Shown piece after piece: positions 8,162-16,452 of a stretch of DNA of 64,000 nucleotides. Numbering within the stretch: position 1 is the first letter of the stretch; the number at the start of each line of letters is the position of its first letter. The translations under genes were made by a program, and so were the position numbers. The notes below the pieces were generated by a model that searched no databases, was not told where the DNA came from, and worked only from the letters and a program-made list of their open reading frames with translations. The DNA comes from Asaia bogorensis (GTDB lineage Bacteria > Pseudomonadota > Alphaproteobacteria > Reyranellales > Reyranellaceae), in assembly GCA_945889625.1 (NCBI GenBank), contig CAMDCE010000001.1, positions 1 to 64,000 on the forward strand, in the 5' to 3' direction.

Positions 8162-9856
8162 ATGGCATTCGACTTGGTCGTCAAGAACGGCATGATCATC
8201 GATGGTTCCGGACTGCCGCGCTTCCGCGGCGACATCGGTGTCAAGGACGGCAAGATCGCCGAGATCGGCCGCATCAATGGTGCCGCCACCAAGGAGACCC
8301 TCGATGCCGAGGGTCACGTCGTGTCGCCGGGCTTCGTTGACGGCCACACCCACATGGACGCGCAGATCTTCTGGGATCCGATCGGCACCAGTTCCTGCTT
8401 CCAGGGCGTAACCTCGGTGGTGATGGGCAATTGCGGCTTCACCCTGGCGCCCTGCCGCGCCGAGGAAGCGGATCTCGTGATGCGCAATCTCGAGCGCGCC
8501 GAGGACATCAGCCGAGCCGCCATGAAGGCCGGCATCAAGTGGCGCTGGGAAACCTTCCCGCAGTTCCTCGACGTGCTCGAGGCGCTGCCCAAGGGCATCA
8601 ACTACGCGGGCTATGTCGGTCACTGCGCCATCCGCACCCATGTCATGGGCCAGCGCGCCTTCACCGACGAGGCGACCGAGGACGATCTCAAGGCGATGAT
8701 CCACCATACCCAGGAAGCGATCGCCGCGGGCGCACACGGCTTCTCGACCACCCGCTCGGTCGCGCACCAGACCTCGGACGACAAGCCGGTGGCGAGCCGG
8801 CTCGCCACCTGGGCCGAGTTCGAGGCCCTGGTGAAGTCGATGGGCGGCGGCATGGTCGAGGTCGCGGGCGAGCCGCGTGGCGCCGATGGCCACAAGGCGC
8901 GCGCCTACTATGAAGGCTTGAGCAAGCTCGCGATCGAGAGCGGACGGCCGATCACCTTCGGCCTGTTCAGCCGGCGCAAGAACCCGGGCTCGTGGCGGAC
9001 CACCTTCGACATTGTCGAGCGCACCTGCCGCGAGGGCGGGCGCATGTTCGCCCAGGTGCACAGCCGCGCTCTTAACGTGCTGCTCTCCTTCGAGACCCAG
9101 TTGCCGTTCGACAAATGGGACATGTGGCGCGACATGCGCAAGCTGCCGCTTGCCGAGCAGAAGAAGTGGCTGCTCGATGCCGACAAGCGCCGGCAACTGG
9201 TCGAGATCGCGTCCAGGCCCTACGAGGGTCCGGTCGTGAATGGCGCAGAGGCGCGGCCGCCGGAATGGGACTGGATCTACGCCATGACCGACATGAAGGG
9301 CCCGCACAAATCGATGGCGGACCTGGCGCGGCAGAAGAACACCCATCCGGTCGAGCTGATGATCGACACGGCGCTCGAGCGCGACATGAAGTTCTTCATG
9401 GTCCAGCCGATCGCCAACGAGAACCAGACCGAGGCGCTCGAGCTGATGAAGCATCCGCGTTCGGTCGTGACGTTCTCCGACTCCGGCGCGCACGTCTCGC
9501 AGATCATGGACTCCTCGCTGCAGACGCATCTCCTGAGCCATTGGGTGCGCGAGAAGCAGGCCTTCACGGTCGAGGAAGCGGTGAAATTGCTGACGTGCGA
9601 TATCGCCACACAGTTCGGCTTCCACGATCGCGGCCTGCTGCGCGAGGGCATGGCGGCCGACATCGCCGTGTTCGATCCCGACACGGTCGGCCCGCGCATG
9701 CCGGAAGTCGTCACCGACCTGCCGGCCAAGGCCAAGCGGCTCCTGCAGAAGGCCGACGGCATCAAGGCCACTATCGTCAACGGCCAGGTCCTGCTGCGCG
9801 ACAACGAGCCGACCGGCAACCTCCCGGGCAAGCTGATCCGCAACAAGCGGCACTAG
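8162..9856 (+). CDS. N-acyl-D-amino-acid deacylase-type amidohydrolase
   Basis: A 564-residue metal-dependent hydrolase of the D-aminoacylase branch of the amidohydrolase superfamily, hydrolysing an N-acyl or cyclic amide bond. GHTHMD at residues 61-66 gives the first two metal histidines, and GNCGFTLAPC at 89-98 carries the cysteine ligand typical of D-aminoacylases in place of a carbamylated lysine. VTFSDSGAH near residue 440 supplies the catalytic Asp. The start ATG follows GGAGGG. The gene stands alone between two repeat regions. The natural substrate (N-acyl-D-amino acid or a dihydropyrimidine-like compound) cannot be decided from sequence. Confidence 0.85.
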   Translation: MAFDLVVKNGMIIDGSGLPRFRGDIGVKDGKIAEIGRINGAATKETLDAEGHVVSPGFVDGHTHMDAQIFWDPIGTSSCFQGVTSVVMGNCGFTLAPCRAEEADLVMRNLERAEDISRAAMKAGIKWRWETFPQFLDVLEALPKGINYAGYVGHCAIRTHVMGQRAFTDEATEDDLKAMIHHTQEAIAAGAHGFSTTRSVAHQTSDDKPVASRLATWAEFEALVKSMGGGMVEVAGEPRGADGHKARAYYEGLSKLAIESGRPITFGLFSRRKNPGSWRTTFDIVERTCREGGRMFAQVHSRALNVLLSFETQLPFDKWDMWRDMRKLPLAEQKKWLLDADKRRQLVEIASRPYEGPVVNGAEARPPEWDWIYAMTDMKGPHKSMADLARQKNTHPVELMIDTALERDMKFFMVQPIANENQTEALELMKHPRSVVTFSDSGAHVSQIMDSSLQTHLLSHWVREKQAFTVEEAVKLLTCDIATQFGFHDRGLLREGMAADIAVFDPDTVGPRMPEVVTDLPAKAKRLLQKADGIKATIVNGQVLLRDNEPTGNLPGKLIRNKRH

Positions 9857-9930
9857 AAACGGCGTGCGCAGAGAAGAATGATTGCGCTGCGCGCGGCCTC
9901 GAAAGAAAAGAGCCTCCTTCACCCTCTTTC

Positions 9931-10044
9931 CCTCCCCCGTCTTCGGGGGAGGTGTCGCCGTCATACGGCGACGGAGGGGTCATGAGCACTTCCGACCCCC
10001 TCCGTCCGCGAAGACGCGGACACCTCCCCCGAAGACGGGGGAGG
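9931..10044. repeat. Palindromic repeat, family A, full inverted pair
   Basis: Two half units face each other: CCTCCCCCGTCTTCGGGGG followed by GGTGTCGCCG, and the mirror copy ending in GAAGACGGGGGAGG. Each half contains a short GC hairpin, a second hairpin with variable stem (here GTCGCCG/CGGCGAC) and the block GGAGGGGTCATGA. Eight further copies occur in the window. Confidence 0.85.
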
Positions 10045-10076
10045 AAAGGCTTGACGATCTGCCTTAATCTCACCGC

Positions 10077-10105
10077 TTGACTTCGCTGCGCTGCACCATC
10101 ATATA
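10077..10105 (+). promoter_or_regulatory. Candidate sigma-70 promoter of the RNA helicase gene
   Basis: TTGACT (10077-10082), a 17-nt spacer and CATATA (10100-10105). It would give a leader of about 190 nt. Long leaders are common in RhlE/CsdA-type helicase genes, but no conserved leader structure is recognised here. Confidence 0.4.
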
Positions 10106-10302
10106 CGCGCCAGCCCGCCTGCTTGCGGGTCTGTAAAGGTTTCTCGCGATCGCGCGACGCGCCCCATTCTAGTGACGGCGCTTCATCCCGAGACAATCCC
10201 CTAAAAAAGAGCCGTCCCAGCCGCGCGCGGGAACGGGCCAAAAGCCGCCCCACATACGCGTGCCCGAAAGGCACGGTCGGCGGCCGTAAGGACTATTTTC
10301 CA

Positions 10303-11874
10303 GTGAGTAATGTTTCGTTTGCCGACCTCGGCCTCGCCGAGCCGTTGCTGCGTGCGCTGAGTGCCGCCAACTACACCGTGCCCACGCCCATCCAGGCGCG
10401 CACCATCCCGGCGCTGCTGCAGGGCCGCGATGTCCTGGGCGTGGCCCAAACCGGCACCGGCAAGACTGCCGCCTTCGCGCTGCCCATCCTGCAGCATCTC
10501 TCCGCCTCCAAGGAACGCGCCCTGCCGAAGAGCCCACGCGCTCTCGTGTTGGCGCCGACCCGCGAGCTCGCCGTCCAGATCGCGCGCAGCTTCGACACCT
10601 ACGGACGCGGCCTCGGGCTTCGCCTCTGCACCGTCGTCGGTGGCCTGGGCTACGGCCGCCAGATCGAGACCCTGGCGCGCGGCGTCGACATCCTGGTCGC
10701 CACGCCCGGCCGCCTGCTCGATCTGGTCGAGCGCGGCAACGTCAAGCTCGGCAACGTGACCTTCTTTGTGCTCGACGAAGCCGACCGCATGTTCGACATG
10801 GGCTTCATCCGCGACGTCCGCCGCATCACCGCGTCGGTCTCCAAGAACCGCCAGACGCTGCTGTTCTCCGCCACCATGCCGGGCGACGTCGCCAAGCTTG
10901 CGTCGGAGATCCTGAAGAACCCCGAGCGGGTCGAGATCGCCCCGCAGGGCAAGCCGATCGAGAAGATCGACCAGCGCGTCTATTTCGTGAACTCCGCCAC
11001 CAAGCGCGCGCTGTTGAGCCACCTGCTGTCGGATGCCGCCCTCGAGCGCGTCATCGTCTTTACCCGCACCAAGCGCGGCGCCAATCGCGTCGCCGAGGCG
11101 CTGGAAGATCGTGGCGTCTCCTCCGAGGCGATCCACGGCAACAAGAGCCAGAACGCCCGGCAGAAGGCGCTCGACAATTTCAGCCGCGGCAAGGCCCGCG
11201 TGCTGGTCGCCACCGATCTCGCCTCGCGCGGCATCGACGTCGTGGGCGTGACCCACGTCATCAACTACGAGCTGCCGGTCGATGCCGAGAGCTACGTCCA
11301 TCGCATCGGCCGCACCGCGCGCGCCGGCGCCTCGGGCATCGCTTTGTCGTTCTGCGACGGCAGCGAGCGCGCCACGCTCAAGAGCATCGAGCGCCTGACC
11401 AACCAGCGCATCGCCGTCGTCTCCACCCCGGCCAACGAGGACATGCCGGCCGCCCCGCCGATGCGTCCCCGCGCCGAGCGCGAGGCCCACGACAACGGCG
11501 AGCGCGAGCATCGTGAAGGTCATTTCCGTCGCGGCCCCGGTCGTCCGGGCGGCGGCGGTGGCAACGGTCATGGCGGTCGTCATCGCTCGTTCGGCGACCG
11601 TTCGGGTGGCCATCCGGGCGGCGACCGCTCACGCGGCGATCGTCCGCCCGCGCCGGCCGAGCACCAGTTCCGCGGCGGCGATTATCGCGACCAGCCGCAG
11701 GGCGCCCAGTCCAACGGCGATCGTCCCCAGGGCTACAGCGCCCGCCCGCAGGCCAACCGTCCCTACACACCGCGCGCCCAAGGCGACCGCCCGTTCGGCG
11801 GCCCGCCGCGCGGCAACCGTCGTTTCGGCGGCGGCGGCGGTGGTGGCCGGGGTCGTGGTGGGCGTTCCGCCTAA
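10303..11874 (+). CDS. rhlE: DEAD-box ATP-dependent RNA helicase, RhlE type
   Basis: A 523-residue RNA helicase that unwinds short duplexes during ribosome assembly and RNA decay. The Q motif region precedes motif I AQTGTGKT (48-55); DEAD is at 158-161, SAT at 189-191 and HRIGRTAR marks motif VI in the second RecA domain. From about residue 385 the tail is a disordered Gly/Arg-rich RNA-binding extension with repeated GGDR/GDRP segments. The start is taken as the GTG at 10303, with TAAGGA about ten bases upstream, because the protein then begins with the usual SFADLGL. It appears to be a single-gene unit flanked by family-A repeats. Confidence 0.92.
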   Translation: MSNVSFADLGLAEPLLRALSAANYTVPTPIQARTIPALLQGRDVLGVAQTGTGKTAAFALPILQHLSASKERALPKSPRALVLAPTRELAVQIARSFDTYGRGLGLRLCTVVGGLGYGRQIETLARGVDILVATPGRLLDLVERGNVKLGNVTFFVLDEADRMFDMGFIRDVRRITASVSKNRQTLLFSATMPGDVAKLASEILKNPERVEIAPQGKPIEKIDQRVYFVNSATKRALLSHLLSDAALERVIVFTRTKRGANRVAEALEDRGVSSEAIHGNKSQNARQKALDNFSRGKARVLVATDLASRGIDVVGVTHVINYELPVDAESYVHRIGRTARAGASGIALSFCDGSERATLKSIERLTNQRIAVVSTPANEDMPAAPPMRPRAEREAHDNGEREHREGHFRRGPGRPGGGGGNGHGGRHRSFGDRSGGHPGGDRSRGDRPPAPAEHQFRGGDYRDQPQGAQSNGDRPQGYSARPQANRPYTPRAQGDRPFGGPPRGNRRFGGGGGGGRGRGGRSA

Positions 11875-11883
11875 CTAGGATTT

Positions 11884-11949
11884 CCTCCCCTTCGCGGACT
11901 CCGCGAAGGGGAGGTGCCCTCGTCTTACGAGGGCGGAGGGGTCATGAGC
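11884..11949. repeat. Palindromic repeat, family A, half unit
   Basis: A single half unit ten bases after the helicase stop: the hairpin CCTCCCCTTCGCGG/CCGCGAAGGGGAGG, a second hairpin (CCCTCGT/ACGAGGG) and GGAGGGGTCATGA. Its strong stems could act as the 3' end of the helicase mRNA, but there is no U tract. Confidence 0.8.
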
Positions 11950-11982
11950 CGCGATGCCCCAGCCTCGTCTTTTCTGGACCGC

Positions 11983-12020
11983 GCGGGCTCTCGCGCTTGA
12001 TTACAAGCGCTGCCGCCCGC
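11983..12020. repeat. Nested hairpin repeat, family G, copy 1
   Basis: Outer stem GCGGGC/GCCCGC encloses inner stem GCGCTTG-ATTA-CAAGCGC. A stretch of about 30 bases around the inner stem recurs identically at 24994-25021, and a structurally equivalent copy with a changed inner stem lies at 39716-39751. Confidence 0.7.
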
Positions 12021-12042
12021 CGGCGCTGCGAATCTCGTCTGC

Positions 12043-12972
12043 TTAGACAATCCCCTCCTCCTTAAATATTTCCAGGCATTTCCGCAGCGCCCGCTCATAC
12101 CGGGCGCGCTCTTTTGCGATGGAGGCGTCGTCCCACGGGAAGAAGCCGCCCTTGGTCTTGAAGCCGATGCGGCCCTCGTCGACGTTCTTTTGCAGGACCG
12201 GCGGCGGACCGGGCGCGTTGCTGAGGTCGGGCCAGATGATCTTGGCCACCGCGCAGGTCGTGTCCCAGCCGGAATGCTCCTTCTGCATGATCGGGCCGGC
12301 GGCGGCGTAGCGGAAGCCGAAGCTCAGCCGCACCGTGGCGTCGATGTCCTCGGGGCTCGCGACGCCCTGCTCGATCAGCCACAGCGCCTCGCGCATCAGC
12401 GCGCCCTGGATGCGGTTGCCGAGGAAACCGATCACGTCCTTCCTGACCTGCACCGGCCGCTTGCCGAGCGCATTCATGATCGCGCCGACCTGCTCGGCGA
12501 GTTTCACGTCGGTGTGGACGGAGCGCACGACCTCGACCAGCGGGATCAGGTGCGCCGGCATGAAGAAATGCAGGCCCATCATGCGCGCCTGCGTCTTCAA
12601 TCCTTTGCCGATCTCGCTGATCGGGAAGCTCGAGGAATTCGAGGTGAGCGCGCAGTCCGGCCGCGCCAGCGCTTCCATCTCGCCAAACAGCCGCTGCTTC
12701 AATGCCAGGTCCTCGGTCACGGTCTCGACCACCAGGTCGATCAGGGCCCACGGCGCTTCGGGCAGGGTGGCATAGGTCGCAAGCCCCGCGGTATCGGCCG
12801 GCTTGCCCATGGCGGTGAGCGCCTTCGCGGTGGCGGCGGGCAGGCCGTCGCGCGTCGAGGCCGAGCGTGAGACGACATCGACCTTCCAGCCGTGGCCTGC
12901 GAACATGGCGATGATGCCCACGCCCATCGTGCCGCCGCCGATCACCAGTGCACGTTGTTCGCTTTGCGACAT
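12043..12972 (-). CDS. 3-hydroxyacyl-CoA dehydrogenase family protein
   Basis: A 309-residue NAD-dependent dehydrogenase of the short, single-function HCDH group, including L-carnitine dehydrogenase and 3-hydroxybutyryl-CoA dehydrogenase relatives. The Rossmann motif is GGGTMG at residues 12-17; SNSSS at 111-115 and GLHFFMP at 133-139 with the catalytic His135 follow, then LVEVVR with the partner Glu. The C-terminal helical domain is complete. It is divergent from the crotonase-family gene with 82 bp between starts, suggesting the two act in one acyl-CoA pathway. The chain length or substrate is unknown. Confidence 0.85.
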   Translation of the reverse strand: MSQSEQRALVIGGGTMGVGIIAMFAGHGWKVDVVSRSASTRDGLPAATAKALTAMGKPADTAGLATYATLPEAPWALIDLVVETVTEDLALKQRLFGEMEALARPDCALTSNSSSFPISEIGKGLKTQARMMGLHFFMPAHLIPLVEVVRSVHTDVKLAEQVGAIMNALGKRPVQVRKDVIGFLGNRIQGALMREALWLIEQGVASPEDIDATVRLSFGFRYAAAGPIMQKEHSGWDTTCAVAKIIWPDLSNAPGPPPVLQKNVDEGRIGFKTKGGFFPWDDASIAKERARYERALRKCLEIFKEEGIV

Positions 12973-13054
12973 TTATTGACCTCCCATTGGACTGGCATAT
13001 CGACGAGCGCCCCGGCGGCGGGGCAATATCGGCGCTCATTCAAAGGGGAAACGT

Positions 13055-13828
13055 ATGAGCGCCACCTTCAAGGATATCGGCGTCAGCACCGAAGGTCATG
13101 TCGGCATCGTCGAGATCCAGCGGCCGCCGCACAATTTTTTCGACAATTCATTGATCAACCAGATCGCCGATGCCTTCGAGGCGTTCGACCGCGACATGAA
13201 CGTCCGCGCCTATGTCCTCTGTGCGCAGGGCAAGTCGTTCTGCGCTGGCGCCGATTTCGCCAACCGGCCGCAGACCGGCGCGGCCGAGACCGGCAAGCAC
13301 CTCTACAAGGAGGCGACCCGGCTGTTCCGCGCCAGGAAGCCCAGCGTGGCTGCGGTGCAGGGCCCGGCGATCGGCGGTGGCCTCGGCCTCGCGGTGATGC
13401 CCGACTTCCGCGTCGCCTCGCCCGAGGCGCGCTTCTCCGCCAACTTCACGCGGCTGGGCTTCCATCCGGGCTTCGCGCTCACCTACACCCTGCCGCGCCT
13501 GGTCGGCCAGCAGAAGGCCAACCTGATGTTCTATACCGGCCGGCGCATCGGCGGTGAGGAGGCGCACGCCTGGGGCCTGGCCGACGTGCTGGTGCCGCTG
13601 GCCGACGTGCGCAAGGCTGCAATCGCGCTGGCGACGGAAATGGCCGAGGGCGGACCGCTGGCCGTGCAGTCGACGCGCGAGACCATGCGGCGCGGCTTCG
13701 CCGACGGCGCCGAAGCCGCGACCGAGCGCGAACTCACCGAGCAGGACTGGACGCGCAAGACCGAGGACTTCAAGGAAGGCATCAAGTCCTACGCCGAGAA
13801 GCGGCCGGGCAACTGGAAGGGGCGGTAG
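13055..13828 (+). CDS. Enoyl-CoA hydratase/isomerase (crotonase) family protein
   Basis: A 257-residue crotonase-fold protein. The oxyanion-hole segments are clear (FCAGADF at 62-68, GPAIGGGLGLAV at 103-114). Both glutamates of a classical hydratase are absent: Gly111 stands where Glu lies in GGGCELA, and Phe131 stands where the second Glu lies. It is therefore probably not a standard enoyl-CoA hydratase; an isomerase, dehalogenase-like or other crotonase reaction is more likely. Good spacing from AAAGGGGAAACGT supports the ATG at 13055. Divergent from the hydroxyacyl-CoA dehydrogenase gene. Confidence 0.82.
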   Translation: MSATFKDIGVSTEGHVGIVEIQRPPHNFFDNSLINQIADAFEAFDRDMNVRAYVLCAQGKSFCAGADFANRPQTGAAETGKHLYKEATRLFRARKPSVAAVQGPAIGGGLGLAVMPDFRVASPEARFSANFTRLGFHPGFALTYTLPRLVGQQKANLMFYTGRRIGGEEAHAWGLADVLVPLADVRKAAIALATEMAEGGPLAVQSTRETMRRGFADGAEAATERELTEQDWTRKTEDFKEGIKSYAEKRPGNWKGR

Positions 13829-13857
13829 ACCGGGAGCGCGCAACACGCGCTTCGCAC

Positions 13858-13991
13858 ACCCTCATCCTGAGGAGCCGCGCGTAGCGCGGCGTCTCGAAGG
13901 ATGGGAACGAGCACCGCGTCTGTTGCCCATCAAGGCGCGGGGGTTACCCCGCGCTAATCGAGACGCGCTTCGCGCTCCTCAGGATGAGGGT
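13858..13991. repeat. Palindromic repeat, family C (CCCTCATCCTGAGGAG...)
   Basis: Left arm CCCTCATCCTGAGGAG and right arm CTCCTCAGGATGAGGG form a long inverted repeat with internal hairpins (CCGCGCG-TAG-CGCGGCG; GCGCGGGG-TTA-CCCCGCGC). The inner CGCGGGG/CCCCGCG hairpin also occurs in the family E half unit at 30343-30391, so the families share modules. Confidence 0.78.
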
Positions 13992-14002
13992 GTGCGATTT
14001 TC

Positions 14003-14043
14003 ATGCTCCTCTCCCCCGCTAGGGGGAGAGGCGGGGTGAGGGG
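14003..14043. repeat. Palindromic repeat, family B (CTCTCCCCC-GCTAG-GGGGGAGAG)
   Basis: Half unit CTCCTCTCCCCC/GGGGGAGAGGCGGGGTGAGGGGG. Its right end, GTGAGGGGG, lies about ten bases before the ATG of the next gene, so the repeat appears to supply that gene's ribosome binding site. Confidence 0.75.
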
Positions 14044-14052
14044 GCCTCGAAG

Positions 14053-14880
14053 ATGACCAACGGACAACTCACCGGCAAAGCCGCCATCGTCACCGGCGGC
14101 GCGTCGGGCATCGGCGAGGCCTGCGCGGAGACGCTGGCGCGCGAGGGCGCCTCGGTGCTCATCACCGACATCGACGAAGCGCTGGGCAAGGACGTCGTCG
14201 GGCGCATCGCCCAGAACGCAAAGGGGGCCGGCGGCAAGGCGCATTACCTGCACCACGACGTGCGCGACGAGGCGGCGTGGCCCGGCGTGATCGCCGAGGC
14301 CGAGAGGCGCTTCGGGCGGCTCGACATCATGGTGGCCAACGCCGGCATCGGCATCATGTCGCCGATCGAGACCATGTCGCTTGCCGACTGGCAGCGCCAG
14401 CAGGCGATCAACCTCGACGGCGTGTTCCTCTCCATCAAGCACGCCATCCCGGCGATGAGGCGGGCGGGCGGCGGCTCGATCGTGCTGATGTCGTCGGTCG
14501 CGGGCCTGCGCGGCTCGCCGGGTCTGGCCGGCTACTCCGCCACCAAGGGCGGCGTGCGGCTGCTCGCCAAGTCGGTGGCGCTGGAGCACGCCGTCGACAG
14601 GATCCGCTGCAACTCGGTGCATCCCGGCATCATCGCCACGCCGATCTGGGGCAAGCTGCCGGTCGGCGCCACGGGTGGGGGCAGCCGGCGCAATGCCCCG
14701 ATAGATCCGCGCGAGCGCGCCGCCGCCGTCGTGCCGCTCGAGCGCGTCGGCGAGGCCCAGGACATCGCCAACGGCGTGCTGTTCTTGTGCAGCGAGCTGG
14801 CGAGCTACGTCACCGGCCAGGAGCTGGTGATCGACGGCGGTATGACCGCCGGCGCGCGGCCACCGGCGCGCGGCAGGTGA
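14053..14880 (+). CDS. SDR family NAD(P)-dependent oxidoreductase
   Basis: A 275-residue classical short-chain dehydrogenase: VTGGASGIG at residues 13-21, NAG at 96-98, catalytic Ser at 147/148, Tyr161 and Lys165 (YSATKGG). ITDID at 37-41, with acidic Asp at the end of the second strand, suggests NAD rather than NADP. The ribosome binding site is the GAGGGGG end of a family-B repeat. It stands alone after the crotonase gene, separated by 224 bp of repeats. Substrate unknown. Confidence 0.85.
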   Translation: MTNGQLTGKAAIVTGGASGIGEACAETLAREGASVLITDIDEALGKDVVGRIAQNAKGAGGKAHYLHHDVRDEAAWPGVIAEAERRFGRLDIMVANAGIGIMSPIETMSLADWQRQQAINLDGVFLSIKHAIPAMRRAGGGSIVLMSSVAGLRGSPGLAGYSATKGGVRLLAKSVALEHAVDRIRCNSVHPGIIATPIWGKLPVGATGGGSRRNAPIDPRERAAAVVPLERVGEAQDIANGVLFLCSELASYVTGQELVIDGGMTAGARPPARGR

Positions 14881-15065
14881 TGGCTACTCGTCTGCGGGCC
14901 CTATAGCTGCCGGGGGAACTACCACCGTGAAGATTACCAAAGGCCGCTAGAGGCGAAGCCGATCTGCGTTACATGTCACACTACTATCTTCACCGATGTT
15001 TTGGCAGTCTGGAACCCTGATTGATGCTTAGATTAGGCGTCTACGCTCAAGGTTAGGGGAAGCTC

Positions 15066-16061
15066 ATGAGGACCTCGCTTTGCGACAAGCTCGAGATCGG
15101 GGTCCCGATCGTCCTCGCGCCGCTCGGCCGCGCTGCGGGTCCGGGCCTTGCCGCGGCGGTCAGCAATGCCGGCGGCCTCGGCATGTTGGCGCCCTGGGCT
15201 GTGAGCCTCGATGTGATGCGTCAGGAAATCAGGGAAACGAAAGTCCTTACGTCCCTGCCCTTCGCCGTGAACCTAAACATGGCGATGTCGCAGGCAGACC
15301 GCCTCGAGGTCTGCCGCGAAGAAGGCGTGCGTCTTGTCTCGTTTTTCTGGGACGACAAGTTTGACTTGATGGCGCGAGCGAAGGCGGCCGGCATGATCGT
15401 GCTGCAATCGATCGGCACCGCAAAGGCGGCGCGACAAGCGGTCGATGCAGGGGCCGACATCGTCGTCGCCCAAGGTTGGGAAGCCGGCGGCCATGTGCGC
15501 GGCACCGTCGCGACACTGCCGCTGGTGCCGGCCGTGGTCGACGCCGTCCCCGGCGTACCCGTCGTTGCCGCAGGCGGCATCTCCGACGCGCGCGGCCTCG
15601 CCGCCGTGTTGTCGGCCGGCGCGTCGGGCGCCTGGATCGGTACGCGCTTTCTTGCTTCAGAGGAAGCCAACATCCATCCCGAATGGCGAGCGCAAGTCCT
15701 GGCGGCGACGGAGGACGACACGGTCCACGCCATCGACCTGTTCGATATCCCCGGCTGGCCGGACGCGCCGCACCGCGCGATCCGCAACAGCACCGCCCGG
15801 ATGTGGGAAGCGGCCGGGCGTCCGCCCATCGGCAAGCGGCCGCACGAAAGCGACGTGATCGGCGCGCTCGCGAACGGCAACAAGGTCCTGCGATATCGCG
15901 GCTCGACTCCACGCGCCGACATCACGGGCGACGTCGAGGCCATGTCGTTGTGGGCAGGACAGAGCGTCGGGCTGGTGAAGACGGTCCAGCCCGCAGCCGA
16001 GATTGTGCGCGAGATCAACGACGGCGCGCGGACGATCCTGCGCCGGCTTGCCGCCGCATAG
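15066..16061 (+). CDS. Nitronate monooxygenase family flavoprotein
   Basis: A 331-residue TIM-barrel FMN enzyme of the nitronate monooxygenase (2-nitropropane dioxygenase) family, oxidising alkyl nitronates or acting as an NAD(P)H:quinone-type reductase. SNAGGLGML at residues 33-41 binds flavin phosphate; AQGWEAGGHVRG at 135-146 includes His143, the catalytic base position; VVAAGGIS at 166-173 and GAWIGTRF bind FMN. AGGGGAAGC precedes the ATG. The gene is monocistronic and followed by the tRNA-Thr remnant. Detoxification of nitro compounds such as propionate-3-nitronate is the family role; it is an inference here. Confidence 0.85.
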   Translation: MRTSLCDKLEIGVPIVLAPLGRAAGPGLAAAVSNAGGLGMLAPWAVSLDVMRQEIRETKVLTSLPFAVNLNMAMSQADRLEVCREEGVRLVSFFWDDKFDLMARAKAAGMIVLQSIGTAKAARQAVDAGADIVVAQGWEAGGHVRGTVATLPLVPAVVDAVPGVPVVAAGGISDARGLAAVLSAGASGAWIGTRFLASEEANIHPEWRAQVLAATEDDTVHAIDLFDIPGWPDAPHRAIRNSTARMWEAAGRPPIGKRPHESDVIGALANGNKVLRYRGSTPRADITGDVEAMSLWAGQSVGLVKTVQPAAEIVREINDGARTILRRLAAA

Positions 16062-16452
16062 ACGGTCGGTATCCCCGACGTCGTTGTTGCCATGCACCTT
16101 CTGGTGCCTGATGAGAACGGACCAGGACGAAAAGTGTCCCGCCACGTACGGGGAACGGGTCCCACCGGAACGACAAGCTCTAACTATTAAAAGCTTAGGC
16201 TGGGTAGTGGTGCCCGAGACGGAATCGAACCGCCGACCCCATCATTACGAAGGATCGGGTACATCCGAAATCAGCACCAAAATGAATCCGGTCCACTATC
16301 GGCCAAATGATTTCCGACAAGACACGTCAGTATCGAGACAATCATTAACGCACTATGTTCTTGACGTGTTCTTGCGATTATAGCATAACTAGTCAACGGC
16401 CTCCTCCCAACGGAAATCGATGGCCGCAGCGCATCCTTATCGAGCTCGTCCC
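16062..16452. other. Intergenic region carrying a tRNA remnant at a prophage boundary
   Basis: 391 bp without an intact gene. It contains the 3' half of tRNA-Thr at 16208-16251. The stretch 16252-16400 is more AT-rich than its surroundings, as expected for the edge of acquired DNA, and precedes two phage genes. No integrase gene or integrase fragment was recognised. Confidence 0.6.
16208..16251 (-). pseudogene. 3' half of tRNA-Thr(CGU), probable attachment-site remnant
   Basis: On the minus strand this reads as the anticodon loop TTCGTAA, anticodon-stem 3' strand, variable loop, the T arm GGCGG-TTCGATT-CCGTC and a tail ending in CGGGCACCA. The acceptor strand is one base short and no matching 5' half (D arm, 5' acceptor strand) lies upstream. 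Homology begins exactly at the anticodon loop, the usual crossover site of tyrosine integrases. A displaced 3' half on the minus strand predicts the inserted DNA to its right, where the phage genes lie. Confidence 0.75.

Larger units (their letters stand above)
9857..10302. other. Intergenic region with repeat and helicase leader
   Basis: 446 bp without a gene. It holds a full family-A inverted repeat (9931-10044), a candidate sigma-70 promoter (10077-10105) and a leader of about 190 nt before the helicase start. The open frame of the helicase continues upstream to 10123, but that stretch looks non-coding, being rich in Ser, Arg and Pro and unlike the helicase N-terminus. Confidence 0.6.

Noticed and set aside
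10123..10302. Upstream extension of the helicase frame
   Set aside because: The extra 60 codons lack resemblance to RhlE N-termini, and the GTG at 10303 has a ribosome binding site and starts at the conserved SFADLGL.
14881..15065. Search for a riboswitch or small RNA before the nitronate monooxygenase gene
   Set aside because: No strong stem, conserved motif or terminator was found; TTGGCAG at about 15001 lacks the -12 part of a sigma-54 promoter.
16345..16395. TTGACG near 16361 as a promoter for the phage genes
   Set aside because: No -10-like hexamer lies at an acceptable spacing; the nearest TTATAG and TAGCAT are too close.
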